This document shows positions 23,248 to 35,902 of a stretch of DNA of 64,000 nucleotides, piece after piece. Numbering within the stretch: position 1 is the first letter of the stretch; each line of letters opens with the position of its first letter. Origin of the DNA: Filobasidium wieringae. Its lineage: Eukaryota; Basidiomycota; Tremellomycetes; Filobasidiales; Filobasidiaceae. Both the position numbers and the translations under genes were made by a program. The notes under the pieces are model-generated. The model saw nothing but the letters and a program-made list of their open reading frames with translations. It did not search any database and was not told where the DNA came from. The DNA lies in assembly GCA_001600055.1 (NCBI GenBank), contig BCIV01000015.1:310001-374000 (forward strand), in the 5' to 3' direction.

Positions 23248-24319
23248 ATGGCAGCCAGTATGGACGCAAGAGGTTACCCTTCGAACTTGAAATTGCTTCT
23301 GATCGGTAATTCATCAGTTGGTGAGCAGACTTTTCTGATCTGGCTTGATTCTGGAGGGACCGGACTGATTTGAATTTTACGTTCCTCTAGGTAAATCATC
23401 GCTACTTTTACGTTTTACGGATGACGATTTCCTATCGGTCAGCCAAGCATCTCCTTGGCGGTACTAGATGGCAAGAACTGATATCTTCCTGATCAACAAT
23501 CAGGAAGAGGAAACCACAGCTACCATCGGAGTCGACTTCAAAGTCAAGCAGTTGGAGGTAGAAGGAAGGAAATACAAGTTGTCGATATGGGTGAGCCTTT
23601 ACTATTTCTTCTGGGGGATAAACACAGCTTGATGATGGATCTCAATAGGATACTGCAGGTCAAGAGAGATTCAGAACATTGACGAGCAGTTACTATAGAG
23701 GAGCGCAAGGAGTCATTTTAGGTAATTGTTTCTCTACCTGTGACCTATCGTCAGCACGAGATTAAGCGGCGTCAATTCGTAGTCTACGACGTCTCGTCCC
23801 GAGCATCCTTCCAAGCTCTAGATTCCTGGTTTAGAGAACTACAGACCTACACATCTCCGGAAGTGATCAAGATGATCGTAGGAAACAAGTGTGATATCGG
23901 AGAGAACGGAAATGGATCGGGTAGTGCAAGAATTATCCGGGAGGTTTCGAGGGAGGATGGAGAGAGGTATGCGAAGGCGAAAGGATGTCTGTTCTTGGGT
24001 AAGTGAAAGGCTCGCATGGAATCTATCAGAAACCGAGGCGCTGATTGTGTCTCAATCCTCTCTCTCCTTTCAGAAACATCTGCCAAGACGAACACAGGTG
24101 TCATCGAAGCATTCTCTGATTTGGTAACTCAGGTAAGCAATAACACCCGTATGTGCGAAACAACTTCCTTGACAATTGATTATCGGCACGGTACAGATCA
24201 CCGATACTCCCTCTCTGTGGTCAAACGATCCAACTCTCCGATCGAACCGGAACCCCGCGTCCGGGAACGTTCAGCTAGAAGAGGAAGATGCTCCTATCGG
24301 TTGGAGCTGTGCTTGTTGA
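23248..24319 (+). CDS. Rab-family small GTPase, Rab18-like
   Basis: Seven exons (23248-23320, 23391-23437, 23504-23590, 23649-23721, 23783-23998, 24074-24132, 24197-24319) give 225 residues. P-loop GNSSVGKS (residues 20-27), effector region [27 protein letters not shown] and ETSAK are all intact. The pair LLRFTDD and GAQGVILVYDV is typical of the Rab18 branch, which works at the ER, ER-Golgi traffic and lipid droplets. The protein ends in -CAC, a double-cysteine site for geranylgeranylation. An insertion ([11 protein letters not shown]) sits after the NKxD motif. Subfamily assignment rests on motif similarity, not on a tree. Confidence 0.93.
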
Positions 24320-24545
24320 GAACCAGTCGCAGTTTGGTCTATTGCTTTACTTATGAGGTTCGGCGCTCTTCGATCTATAATGACGATGGCTTCTTTTGTT
24401 TCTTTACCCGCAGTGAATTTGTTGTATCGCTTTAGATTGGATCATATATCATAGTTCATGTAGCCTGCAAGAATTAGCTACGCCCGATATCCAAGCCCAA
24501 CTTGTTTACAGGTCGTCTCTCTTCCATGTTAAAGACAATAAATTG

Positions 24546-25681
24546 CTACGCCTCTATACAGGAAAGAGCTTTAGCTCGCGATCGTGTATTTCGATAAGGA
24601 TCTGGAGTTTCAGACGCGCCTTGCTCTGGTGTGACCTCAGTCTTGCCTGACATCAGCGGAATCTTGACTTTTGAGTATGTACCTTTCCTAGGGTTGACAT
24701 CAAGCTTGTCAACGGTTTCGGCAAAACAGATTCCCAGCTTTTGAGTCCCAAGCTTTCCAGTAATCGGTCTTGACGAAAGCGGAGCGGTTAGTTCGTCAAT
24801 AGCGAGAGATGCATTCGTATCATACTGATGCAGACCGGGTTGGCCGATTCGATATATAGAAAACGGGACTAAGTACAAGAGAGGCTATTGCGTGTCCGTC
24901 CTCGCTGACCCTTTAGAAGGCATCATTTGTTGAAAGTCTTATATCCTGCATCATAAGACCTTTCCACTGAGATCAAAACTTCCGCGCTGGCGGGCTATCT
25001 CCTTCTGCACACTCTGTACGGGTCTCAATCCGGAAAGTTCCAATAGCCAGGGTGATCTTCAAGGAAACGGAAACAAAATTAGAGCTAATATCTGTTCGAG
25101 GACTTGCTCTGTTTGACCTACACCAATCGCTTCTTCCCAGCTTCTCGAAGAAACTGCTCCAGCCTCTGGTAGGCTTAGTATGTTCTTCGCGTATAACAAA
25201 AGTTTCGCCTAGGAGCAGAAGGTGAGAAGGAAAGAAGCAAGAAAACCACCATACCTCACTCACCCTGGGAAAGGTATTTTTCGAGTGCCGGCTTGAAACT
25301 CGCTATGTGCTCGTTCATGTAACCGGTCAGAAACCAAAGGGATGAAATCCTCTCGTCCTCATCGATTCCCTTTGGGATGATATACCTCAGCCTCCATGAC
25401 AGACCCTATATGATTGACAGGCGACGTACGGTGAAGGTATCTTTGGCATCTGTCCACGTATTTTCGATAGCTGAGAGTCGCATTATATCGAGCATGCCCA
25501 GCACGAAGCCCGAGGTCTTCTGTTCGATTTCTCTCACCAACACAAGGCACTCGTATTGCACCGACCAGAAAAGAGGCATGTTTTCGACCTTGATAGGCAT
25601 ATATTCGAGCATGGGTCGAGGCTCCTTTAGAGTAGAGTGGCGAACCTTCGACTGTGGCACAACATAAGTTGGCGGTAGCAT
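24546..25681 (-). CDS. Doubtful hypothetical gene, possibly a pseudogene
   Basis: Not recognised. Minus-strand reading from the ATG at 25681 gives KVRHSTLKEPRPMLEYMPIK and AENTW-like sequence up to KDTFT (25430), then a single in-frame TAG within 24 nt, then a convincing stretch: GLSWRLRYIIPKGIDEDE, SSLWFLTGYMNEHIASFK, followed by a good donor (CAGG|GTGAGT) and an exon GETFVIREEHTKPTRGW...FFEKLG ending at 24973. A further open segment (24546 to about 24865) has PGLHQYDTNASLAIDEL. Either the 24 nt (GTACGT...ATATAG) are spliced out, or a nonsense mutation has broken the gene. A weak resemblance to MATH-type beta-sandwich domains is only an impression. Codon use and composition are less regular than in neighbours. 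Confidence 0.35.
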
Positions 25682-27478
25682 TGCACGTGGATATGCCTTG
25701 GGATCTGGCTGTGGTCCTGGGGGTTAACGGCCATTGCGATATTGCGCATTGAGTAGGTGCAGGACGATGAAACTTATCGATCAATATTTGAGCGTTGCAG
25801 AAGGGCTGAGGATCTGTATGTAGCCCGTCTTACATATGACAAGGCAATCTGGAACGCAACAATCGGTCGGGCAAATTCAAACAGAGAAAAATACTCACGG
25901 CTCTCTAAAATCGTCAAAACTACGCAGAAAACATTCCGACCTGCGTATCAGTTGCAACAAAACCCTCCGAAAGGATAGCAAACTCGTGGAATGATTCCTT
26001 GGGTGATGCTACACATCATACATGATTGATTTGATTTCTTACCCTTCTAGAAGCCCGAAGAACCAATCGAAGCAAGAAGGAAGCAGAATAGAGACACACG
26101 CGCAAATCTGTTTTGCGCGGTGAGCTTTGACTGACGGGAGATCCCAAGGAGCTCGTTTAGGCTGTTAGGCTGATGTCCACGACCGTGTGGTTTTCGACTA
26201 CGCCATAGTTTGCGGTAGTTCAAAGGACATACAGGAGGATTCTCGGATCTCCATAGTGTTCCTGATGAGAATTCACACAGAACATTACAAGAATCGATAT
26301 TGATTTTATTGTTTAGAGGCCTTAGGAGATCATCCAGGATTCCCACGGCGAGCTATGTCTCATGAGCAACTCAAAGGCACTCCTTTGGGCCCTTCCTGCA
26401 GTGGCATGAAGCGGTGTTGTTTCACTTAGCCGGCAAGATCAGCGAAACTCCAATGTGAATGGCAAGGCTATGACTACGGAGTGCCGTACTTGTCGGCTTA
26501 GTAATATACCTCGGGGTCAAACCCTGTTCGTCACCAATCCACGTTGATCGACCTCCCAATAATATGACCGGGTTTTTCGAGCTGTCGAATCATTCAAAAC
26601 GTTTCTGAAGCGTTGCGCAAGTTTCCTGTCGTCAGGATCTACGTACATATTGATCCAAAACCCTGACAAATCTCGTGTTCAAGTTGAGCGAACTCTTCTG
26701 GACAATCGCCGGCGATACTTTTCGATGGCGTCGTTCCTCAAGACGGGCTTACCATGGTGCAGCATCGAGAAACTTCTGAAAAAGTATGACCCTCCGGCAT
26801 TTATAGACATTGGACGTGCTGACGCAGAATTGGTTCAAGGCACAGAACCACCATCATCAAGTCACCCCTAATCCATGGCAAACAGATTTCCCTTGCGGGC
26901 CCACTTACCCTTTCCTACATTAGCGATCAGGCTCGCACCTTGCAACTCGTTACTGGAAATGCCGTTCCAGCCTTAACTCGCAAGTCGCACCTCACAACTC
27001 GTTTGCAATTTGCAACCACTCGCGCTCCCAAGCTGAAACTCGGACAGGTTCGGCCGCGTGCTGACGGCTCGAGATAGATGAAACACCGGTTGCAAAGCCG
27101 ATGACATCACCTAGACACGTGAGCGAGCTCGGCAAAATTACTTCACGCGCTAAAATGAGTGGGAATCCCCTCAATCTCCGTACGGATCTCGACCGGTTTG
27201 GTGGTTCGGTTCGTTCGGTTCAAGGAATTATGAGAATGGGACATGGGACTCCGACTTGGACGCACAGTTCCAGGGAATTTCAGTCAACAGCTCGCCTCCT
27301 TCATCAGGAATGGGTCAGCTACTTGGGCAGTATCGTCAATCACACTGCTCGAGGAAAAGCAGCAATTATTGTATCGACATATACCCCATATATTCAGCCA
27401 GCCGGCATAGGCAGCTCAACCTGTAATCTCTAGCAATAAACATCAACACTGAACATCGACCGATAAGAAATACCCCTG
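25682..27478. other. Gene-poor region with doubtful frames
   Basis: About 1.8 kb. A minus-strand open frame at 26346-26047 (starts MGILDDLLRPLNNKINIDS) might be a 5' exon of the doubtful gene to its left, but I could not link it with proper splice phases. Around 26880-27060 there are several short direct similarities (TCGCACCT, CAACTCGT words repeated), suggesting decayed sequence. The last 400 bp are the promoter and leader of the Prm10-like gene. Confidence 0.4.
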
Positions 27479-30400
27479 ATGGTAACTCGAAAAGAAACGC
27501 CAGGAGAACCATATACTGGCGAAACAGAGAAGCAAGAACAGGGCAGACCTTCCAGCCCTTCTGATTTCAAAGTACAAGCCTCGGAACGTCAGGAAGATGA
27601 ACATATCGATATCAGTCCTTCCGAAACGGCAGTCAACTCTATCGACTCTGATCTAGAAAATCATGTTGGAGAGTCCGAGCTGGAGGAGGATGCAGAAACG
27701 GAGGCCGAGTCTGACTTTAGTGAATGTGGGAAGAACCTGGATAAGCAGGCTAAAAGGAAAAGAAAGACCAAAGGAAACAAGAAAGATAAGGGATCGGAGC
27801 ATGCCGAGGAGGAACGACCGCCTAAAATTGCTACTGGAGATCAAACAGGACAAGAGGATACTGAACCGCCTGCAGAGCAGTTTGATAATCAATCCATCCA
27901 CTCAATTCAGTCTGATACCGCCGCTCATGCCTCTCGAAAGCACGACGATGAAGATTCTCGAACGGTGCGAACGAATTCCCGTCGGATCCCATTGGAACGA
28001 AAAGTTCACTGGCCTTCGGAGCGTACAATGGAAAATCAATTCGATACCAAGACAGGCCATTATCGTCGTGTTCCAGCTCTAACCTCCAAACCTCGTTTGA
28101 GCGACGATGACGAAGAGAAGAGAGCCACTCGGGAGAACTCTAATCGAGCTAGAAGGGAAGCTAAAGAAGCTGTTCTAGCAGATGAAAGTGGCAGTGGATC
28201 AGAAACGGCTTTGTCATCATCCTCCTCTAGTTCCGCTTCCAGTTCCCATCAACGAACACCTCGTGGATCCTTCTCCTCACGAGCGTTCAACGGGGCTGAT
28301 TCAGGAACGAACAGACAACGGAAGTTAGGAAATAACAGCGGGAAAGCACATGGAGTCCGTGCTGGATGGCACGAAGAGAAGGATCTGGGTGAAGGGCCGA
28401 TGCGAGAGGACGATACGGAAGGTGTGAGGCGAAGGAGAGCCCGGCAATTTTCATTCGATTCGGATGACGAGGACGACGAGTCGGAAGATGAAGCGGTCCG
28501 AACAGGCAGGGCTGGGTTCTTGTCCAGTTTCCTGGGGTTATCGAGGCGGGATGCTAAATTGAAAAAGGGAGACGAAGCGGATGAGATGGAGAAGGGCGAA
28601 AAATCTGGGCCTCGGCGATCTAAGAGCAGGGTGAGAGATTTGCCAAGAAGAGGACGCGATGGACTCAAGTCGATCAAGAAGAGGAGAAGGTGGTCCCATC
28701 AAGCTCTTTTCCGGCGAGATTCCACTTCGAGTATCGGTAGTACGAGATCTAACTTTTCATTATCCGATATCTTTGGGAGCGAGAGTGACCACGATTCGAC
28801 GGAGGGTGCAGGAAATCTGGAATCGGAAGCTCAAGCTAGGGAAGAAGGTCAGGGCGAGGTCGCTACGGGGGAAAACCCTAATGATCCTCAAGTTCAAAAA
28901 ACTGGAAGATCCGATTCTAAGCAGAATTCAAGAGGGCAAAGATCGATTAACGAAGAAGAATTGTACGAACCTCATCTGCTTGGACCGGTCAATACGACTC
29001 ACAGTGGCAAATCCTCCTTGAAATCCGTCAAGATGTCTACCGAAACGGATCATCACAGAAGACGAAGGGAGATGAAGGAGGATTTGAATACGCCTTACAT
29101 CCCTTCTACCAGAGTGGACAAGGCGGACGCTGTCAATCCTAATTTGAGATTGGAGGCAGCTCAAGGATGGGTCGCGACGCTCGAAAGGTTCAAGGCGTTC
29201 TGTCGAGGAGACGATCACGACGAGCCGGAAGAATCAACGCCTCATCGATCTATCGCCGCTCTGATCATTGCTACTCAAGGATTAGCTGGAGTGGCTAGTC
29301 CTAGACTGGCAAGAATCGCTCCAGCTTCAGGTAAAGAAGCGGAGACGAATCGCGGGTCTAGAAAGATTTCGGAATATAGCAACCCGCGTGAACAATACCA
29401 TGACCGAATCAAGGAGATTGCCGAGGAATTCGGAGCGGAAGCTCAGGAGAAGGGCGCAAAGTTGACCAAGAAGCAGAAGGGGAAGATCATGGAACGAGCT
29501 GTAAAGAAGGCTGATCTGGCCAAGGCTCAGAGACCGATGAGAGGGAAGAGGAACCAAAAGGAGATCAAGATATCGAGGCATCCTTCAAAGATGCTACAGC
29601 GCCAAGATTTCGTCGTCAGCTTGGCAAAGGCTTTAATCAAGTGAGTTGAAGAAATAGGATTTTGAATCTGACGAGTATGATCTGATTTTTCCACTTTACA
29701 GCTTCGGTGCGCCCACGCATAGTGTTGAAAGCTGGCTCGAAGCGACATCCGACTTTCTCGAAGTGGACGCTTCCTTCATCTACCTACCTTCCATTCTCAT
29801 CTTGACATTACGGGACGAAAAATCCAGATCTTCCGATGTCTTGCTTCTTCGACCTACCGGATCTTTGGATCTTTATCGATTGAGTCTCGTCCACAAGGTC
29901 TACCGTCTTGTCGTTCACGATGTCATCTCGGTCAACAGCGGTGCGCGAGCATTGAGGCGGATTCTGAAAGAGGTAAGCCCCTCTTGGTGATTCGTTATCG
30001 ACCACTAGAGTACATTTCTCATCCGCTTCCCGTTGAACAGACGCGCTCGTACCACTGGACCATCCTCATGTTATCTGGATTCCTCGCATCCGCCTGCGGT
30101 TCTATAGTAGCCTTCAGCGGTAGTTTCGTGGACGGCCTGATGTCCGGTGCAGTCGGCCTGATCCTCAATGGGACCTTGGTCGGAGTGTTGGGTCGACACA
30201 AGGTCATGAGCAATATCTTTGAATTGACCGCTGCAGGGTTGATCGCGTTTGTTGCCGTAAGTTGAGCGCGTGAAAGGAGCTCGTGGGGTGCTTTGTATTG
30301 ACTTGTTTGTTGATCCGATTGCAGCGTGGATTGGGAGGGACCGAGTATTTCTGTTACTCCAGTATCGTTTCGGTAAGTATCATAATCGCGACTCGATTTG

Positions 30401-31645
30401 ATGAATGCCGATCTCTCGTGTTTTAGTCTGCCATCATCATCATCCTTCCCGGATGGGCCATCTGTCTCGTACGTGCGCCCTCAGCCTCGCCATACTTACC
30501 ACCATTGACGCCTGTCTCTTCCACAGGGTGCTCTCGAACTAGGTTCCCGTAACGTCGCAGCAGGAGCGATCAGAGTAGTCTTCGCGATAGTCTACACCCT
30601 CTTCTTATCCTTTGCCATCTCCATCGGGACGCAAATCATGGACGCGACGGGCGTTCAACAACCCGCGGCTCCTTCTGATAGTACTCAGGATGGGATGTTG
30701 ATCTCCAGTCAAACGGTCATGGGCAGTTTTACCAGTAACAACACCGCTTTCGATAACATGTTCCAGAACGGTCAGTCCGACACGTTCATTCCATTGAGAA
30801 CCGAAGGATCGTCGTTTCTGACCCCCGTCTGACTTTTGAATAGGCACGTTCACTTTCCAGAACGGGACTTCCTCCGCTTCGTCCGGTCAAGTAACATGCT
30901 ATCGATCCCCCGAATTGACGGCCTGGTGGTACCTCGCTCCACCCGATTGGTCTTTATTCATAACGGTTCCCATCTTCGCGGCGGCCCTGGCCACTTGGTT
31001 TCGACAGGATTGGAAGAGTAGGGATATGGTGGTCTCCATCATGGTAGCCAGTCTAGGATACTTGGTTCAGTATTGGGTGAAACCCGTGAGTCCTTCGTCT
31101 TTCGAAAAATGGTATATCGGAAGAACGGGAATTGATCGAGAGTGGCGGTTCGGGTGGTGGCAGCAATTCCCTGATCGGAGTGATATAACTTCCGCTGTTC
31201 AGGCGTTCACCGTAGGGGTATTGGGGAACATGTATAGCCGTATTGGAAGGGGTAGTGCGTTCCCTAGTATGGTAGTGGGGATCCTATTAGCCGTTCCTAA
31301 TGCCGTTGCTGCAGCCGGGTGAGTATTTCAGTCAGTGTCCTTGGGAGAAACGAGATGATGGAAAGCTGATCATCGACGGGTTTGGCGGGCGAGAATAGAG
31401 GGATCAGTTTGGCCAGTGATTCCAGTGGGAGCAGCGATTCGGGCCAGGAAGAATTGAGCAGTACGGTCATCGTCGCTATCAGAATGTAAGCGTTCGGTTT
31501 GATCGAGAGCGATAGAGGATTGACCGCTGACTGTGGGTCTTTATGTCATAGGGTTCAGACGGCCATCGGACTGGCTATTGGGTTGTTTGCCGCTGCGGTG
31601 GTCGTTTACCCGTTCGGAAAGAGAGGCTATATCTTTGCTTTCTAA
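27479..31645 (+). CDS. PRM10: Prm10-like membrane protein (ThrE/DUF1212 family)
   Basis: Nine exons (27479-29640, 29702-29972, 30041-30256, 30325-30372, 30427-30468, 30527-30770, 30844-31318, 31399-31485, 31552-31645) give 1212 residues. The first 690 residues are highly charged and Ser-rich with basic and acidic runs, probably cytosolic and disordered. The exporter part starts at DFVVSLAKALIKFGAPTHS (intron inside the Lys/Asn junction) and VESWLEATSDFLEVDASF, the signature of the threonine/serine exporter family including yeast pheromone-regulated Prm10. About ten membrane segments follow, e.g. WTILMLSGFLASACGSIVA and GAVGLILNGTLVGVLG, ending VVVYPFGKRGYIFAF-stop. Transport substrate in fungi is not established. 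Exons 4 and 5 are 48 and 42 nt. Confidence 0.9.
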
Positions 31646-32358
31646 GAGAACAGGTTGGACGTGGTCATGCGAGGAAAGGAAAGGAAAGGAAAGGTTAGGG
31701 TTGGATGTGGATATACCGGATACCCCTATATAGAAGCTGTATCAAATTAGTGTAACGCAAGAACTGAAATGAAATACACGTCATACCCGTCAGTCACTCG
31801 GTTGGGTATTCGGATGAGAGACCTTGGAGCGGGGATGACCGGGCCGGTGAGTTTGGTGCGTAGCGCTGTGGTTTGTGCGGATATCGACCTCCACCTTGTT
31901 CGTTATAAGGAGCCGAGAGAGGTCGAGTTGCTGCCTGACACCTTTCGAGTGCGGTGCACTAAGAGTTACCAGCACCTCTCTGCACTGTAACCGACGCTTC
32001 ACCTCGAGCCCTTCGCTCCATCCATTCATCTCCCACCACCAATCATCCTCACTCTCGAGCCACTCTGCCCCGCTCTTAGCGCAACGTGTGGAGAAAAACG
32101 TCATTCAACACGAACGAGCGCACGGCAGCGACAGCGATAGAGGTACTTTGCTGCGTTGAAAACGATAGTCAAAGTGTGATCACTCACAAAGACGGATAGC
32201 CCACTTGCACTTCAATTCGGTTCTTACGACCATCACCATCAACTAGAACGAGCATCAGCTGCATTATCACCTCTTCATCCTTTACGAACGCAAACTACAA
32301 ACCGAATCATACTAGACTACCTGCATCACCTGCTCATCTGTACCAACCTTTCACGACC
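31646..32358. other. Intergenic region between Prm10-like and glycerol kinase genes
   Basis: Holds a short GGAAA tandem run at its left end and, toward 32200-32358, a pyrimidine-rich leader (CCATCACCATCAACT; CTCATCTGTACCAACC) typical of fungal promoters just before the ATG at 32359. No gene seen. Confidence 0.6.
31673..31693. repeat. Short GGAAA tandem repeat
   Basis: About four copies of GGAAA in a row, 30 bp downstream of the Prm10-like stop codon; probably in its 3' untranslated region. Confidence 0.8.
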
Positions 32359-35117
32359 ATGTCGACTTTACAAAGAAACACTTCCCTCAAGCGGCTACAA
32401 AAGCAATTACACGACAATGAGAATCACCCTCGACCTTCCGCTTTCACCCCTACCGAAGGTCCTCCTCTTCACGCTCCAACCCCTTTGAGACAGACGAGTG
32501 CTCAACAGATAACCCCTATGACTCCTTCGTCCGGTGCGGCCACTCCAGGAGGAGCTTTCGGGTTCGGAGCGTTCACCGCGATAGATGAAGGATCACCTTC
32601 CAGTTCCCCCTTCTCCAGCGCTCCTCCTTCGAGGCGAGGAAGTTTCGCTCATCCTCATCAGAGTGGACCCAGACCGGCTATCGTGAGGAGAAGGGATAGT
32701 GCGAATTGGCAAGAAGGAGCGGTCGATTTTACGGGAGCTCCTTCTCTTCTCTCCCGTGCTGGATCCCCGACTTTACCCCTCATGACCACCAAGACCCGGT
32801 CGGCCGCTTCTTCCCGTCGATCCAGTTTCGTAGGAACGCCTCAGCATCATGGATTAGGGATGAGCGATTTGATGAGTTCCCGAGGACAAAAGGAAGGGGA
32901 ATTCATAGGGAGTGTGGATTGTGGGACGACTTCCACTAGATTCATCGTTTTCGATCAATACGCCAAGATCATCTGTGAACATCAGATGGAGTTTAAGCAA
33001 TATTATCCTCATCCCGGGTAAGCCCCGTCCCTCCTATTCCAACGACCACTTCTGAAAACTAACCGAAACTCGTCGTTCTGCGTCAACTAACAGTTGGCAC
33101 GAACATGAACCTTACGATTTGGTAGACTCGATGAACGAATGTATCTCCCTCGCTCTCGAAAAACTAGCCTTCCTCGGGTTTTCTAGCTCCAGTATCAAAT
33201 GTATCGGGATCACCAACCAAAGAGAGACGGTCGTCTGTTGGGACAAGACCACCGGGAAACCTCTCTGCAAGACGGTCGTATGGGACGACGCACGGACCGT
33301 GGGGATCGTCCGGGAATTCCAAAAGAAGCTGGACGAGGAGGGCTTGCCATTTGGCGAAGGTGAAGAGGACGTCAGGGAGACTAAAGGGGAGGAAGGGTAT
33401 TTCAATGGGGTGGATGTCGTTGCGGAGAAACTGAAACAGAGCTTGGGAGTCAATGGAGAGGAGGAAAAGGAGAAGAAGGAGGTGAAGAAGTTGGATACGC
33501 CTACTGTTCTTACCAAGGTGGCTATTAGTGGAGATAAGAGGAGGAGAAAGGGGAAAGAGGCTTTGGTTGACATGTGAGTGTTCATCCTGTTTTTTTTCGT
33601 TCTTACCGGACCATTGCCTTACATTTTGGTCTCCGTTCGCACAGCACTGGACTGCCATTATCGACTTACTTTTCTGCGATCAAGCTGAAATGGTTGACGG
33701 ATCATCATCCTGAAGTCAAGAAGGCTTTCCAAGAGGATCGATTGGCTTTCGGTACGGTCGACAGTTGGTTATTATACGTGAGTCCCGCCCTGGAAGATGG
33801 GGGGTGCAACTCGAGCAAAAGATCATTGACGAATACGTCTATTCTCTAGAACTTGACTGGAGGAATCGATGGTGGGATCCATGCGATCGATTGTACCAAC
33901 GCTTCCCGAACCCTCCTCATGTCCCTCAAGACGATGGAATGGTACCAACCCCTTATCGACTTTTTCGGTCTCAAGGCGTCCATCTTACCCAAGATCGTCT
34001 CGTCTTCCGAAATCTACGGCAAGATCGTTAACGGACCTTTGGCCGATGTTCCTATCGCCGGAATGGTCGGGGACCAACAGGCCGCTTTAGTCGGGAACAA
34101 GTGTCTCAGTAAAGGTCAGGCCAAGAACACCTATGGGACTGGATCGTTTGTGCTCTTCAACACGGGACCGGACGTGGTTAGGAGTGAGAACGGGTTGATC
34201 AGTACGGTCGCTTATCGATTAGGAAAGGATCAGGCTCCTACGTATGCGTTGGAAGGTTCGATCGCCGTCGCTGGATCCGCTATAAAATGGTCAGTCGGGG
34301 CTGCGGGCAAGTGCGATGGGTGATGGTATACTGATCACCCATTCATATTGAACATAGGCTGAGAGACCAGATCGGTCTGATCGATGAATCGAGCGAGATG
34401 GACGCTTTGTGTTCTCATGTACAGGACACGGGTGGTGTTTACTTTGTGACCGCTTTCAGTGGTCTCCTCGCTCCGTAAGTGCTGCTGCTCCTTTGCCAAA
34501 CCCATATAATATTCGAGTGACTGATGGGCTGCAACGCCTCAGTTACTGGGACCCTAATGCAGGAGGAATGATTGTCGGTTTGACCCAGTACAGTACCGCC
34601 TCTCATATCGCTCGAGCGACCTTGGAAGCTGTTTGTTACCAAACTCGAGCCGTCTTGGACGTCATCGAAAAGGAGAGTGGGGTTCGACTGGACGAGTTGA
34701 AGGTCGATGGTGAGTCGACAGCCGGGGAAACGAAGCGGCTTATGATGGGAAACTGAACGATCGAACGCGACGTAAACAGGTGGAGTGACCAATTCTGATC
34801 TGGCCATGCAGATTCAAGCGGATATCGGAGGATTCCGGGTCTGTCGACCTCACATGAGGGAATCTACCGCACTCGGTTCAGCCCTTTTGGCTGGTCATGC
34901 TCTAGGTCTCTTTGGGTGGGATCTGACGAAACCTGAAACCCTCAAGGAAGTCAATATGCAGGAAGCCATGTTCTTCGAACCCGAATGGCCCGAGAAGAAA
35001 CGACTGAAGAACGTTCGAGGATGGGAGAGGGCGGTAGAGAGGGCTAGGAGTTGGCATACCGCCGAAGAAGAGGACGAGATGGAGGCCGAGTATGAAAAGG
35101 AGGATAATTATTCTTGA
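32359..35117 (+). CDS. GUT1: Glycerol kinase with long N-terminal extension
   Basis: Phosphorylates glycerol to glycerol 3-phosphate, the entry step of glycerol use. Seven exons (32359-33017, 33094-33573, 33645-33777, 33850-34289, 34358-34474, 34543-34709, 34780-35117) give 777 residues with exact phases. The FGGY fold starts only near residue 187: [17 protein letters not shown] (phosphate 1), [21 protein letters not shown], then [49 protein letters not shown], and the C-terminal lobe [20 protein letters not shown] and [16 protein letters not shown]. The 186 residues before the kinase are Ser/Pro-rich with RRGS/RRRDS-type sites, as if for regulation. A Lys/Glu-rich insertion of roughly 75 residues (about 300-375) interrupts the first lobe. 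Family members are usually 500-600 residues. Confidence 0.95.
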
Positions 35118-35902
35118 GATCTCGCGCGGATGATTCGGAACGCAAACACGGAATTGGAATGAAAGCATAGGTTTGATTCGTCTTCCTGGGAATTTTGTAC
35201 GTAGATGTGACAAGGTTCAGATAGGGTTTGTGGCATTGCAAATATCAACGAATTTAGAATTTACGAATCCTACCATCCATTGTGTGCGTGTGGGGTCTGG
35301 TGGGATTGATAGAATTGTGGGTCCGGTAAGACGCGGTCCGAATAATCGAACGGTCGGACCGACACTCGGTCGGTGCATTTTCGGAATCAAGCGACGGGAA
35401 TGTGGAAAAAAGCATCCCCAGAAACGAAGATCATGTTTTTGTTTTGAGAATGAATATGCCTGTGGACGAGGTGAAACGCTCAAGGAAGGACGCTACATGG
35501 CAGCTGTAACGAGGGTCCTGCGTCGATTGAGAGGATGCTTACGAGTCGAGAACTGTCTCCGATCGGTGAAAGAGCGTTGATACGAGGTGAAAAGGGTGGA
35601 CTTTGCTACGTCACAAACCGTTGTTTATTCGTTCTCACGCGCAACCGGTCCGGAGACTGATCGCGCGTTGGGGGCAGAGACACGACATCATTCATTCATC
35701 ATCCACAACCTCCAACTCTTTTTCTTTTCATCCACTTTGGACTCCTTTCCTTTTCTTGTCATACATACTTCTTTGAAGAAGATTATACCTCCAAACAGTT
35801 AGTACAACATCTCCCTCAAAGCTCTGATATCGTTCCTTGTTTTACCACCTCGACATTCCTCACAGAAACAACTCCCCCGAAAAAACAGAAAATATAGAAA
35901 AG
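35118..35902. other. Intergenic region with transketolase promoter
   Basis: Contains the 3' flank of glycerol kinase and the transketolase promoter. From 35690 to 35890 there are long CT-rich tracts (TTTTTCTTTTCATCC, CTTTCCTTTTCTTGTC) and CACAACCTCC-like words just before the ATG, as is common for strongly expressed basidiomycete genes. No gene seen. Confidence 0.6.

Noticed and set aside
26650..26871. A 73-codon plus-strand frame
   Set aside because: Short, no motif, no splice partners and sits in the gene-poor region; I could not support it as a gene.
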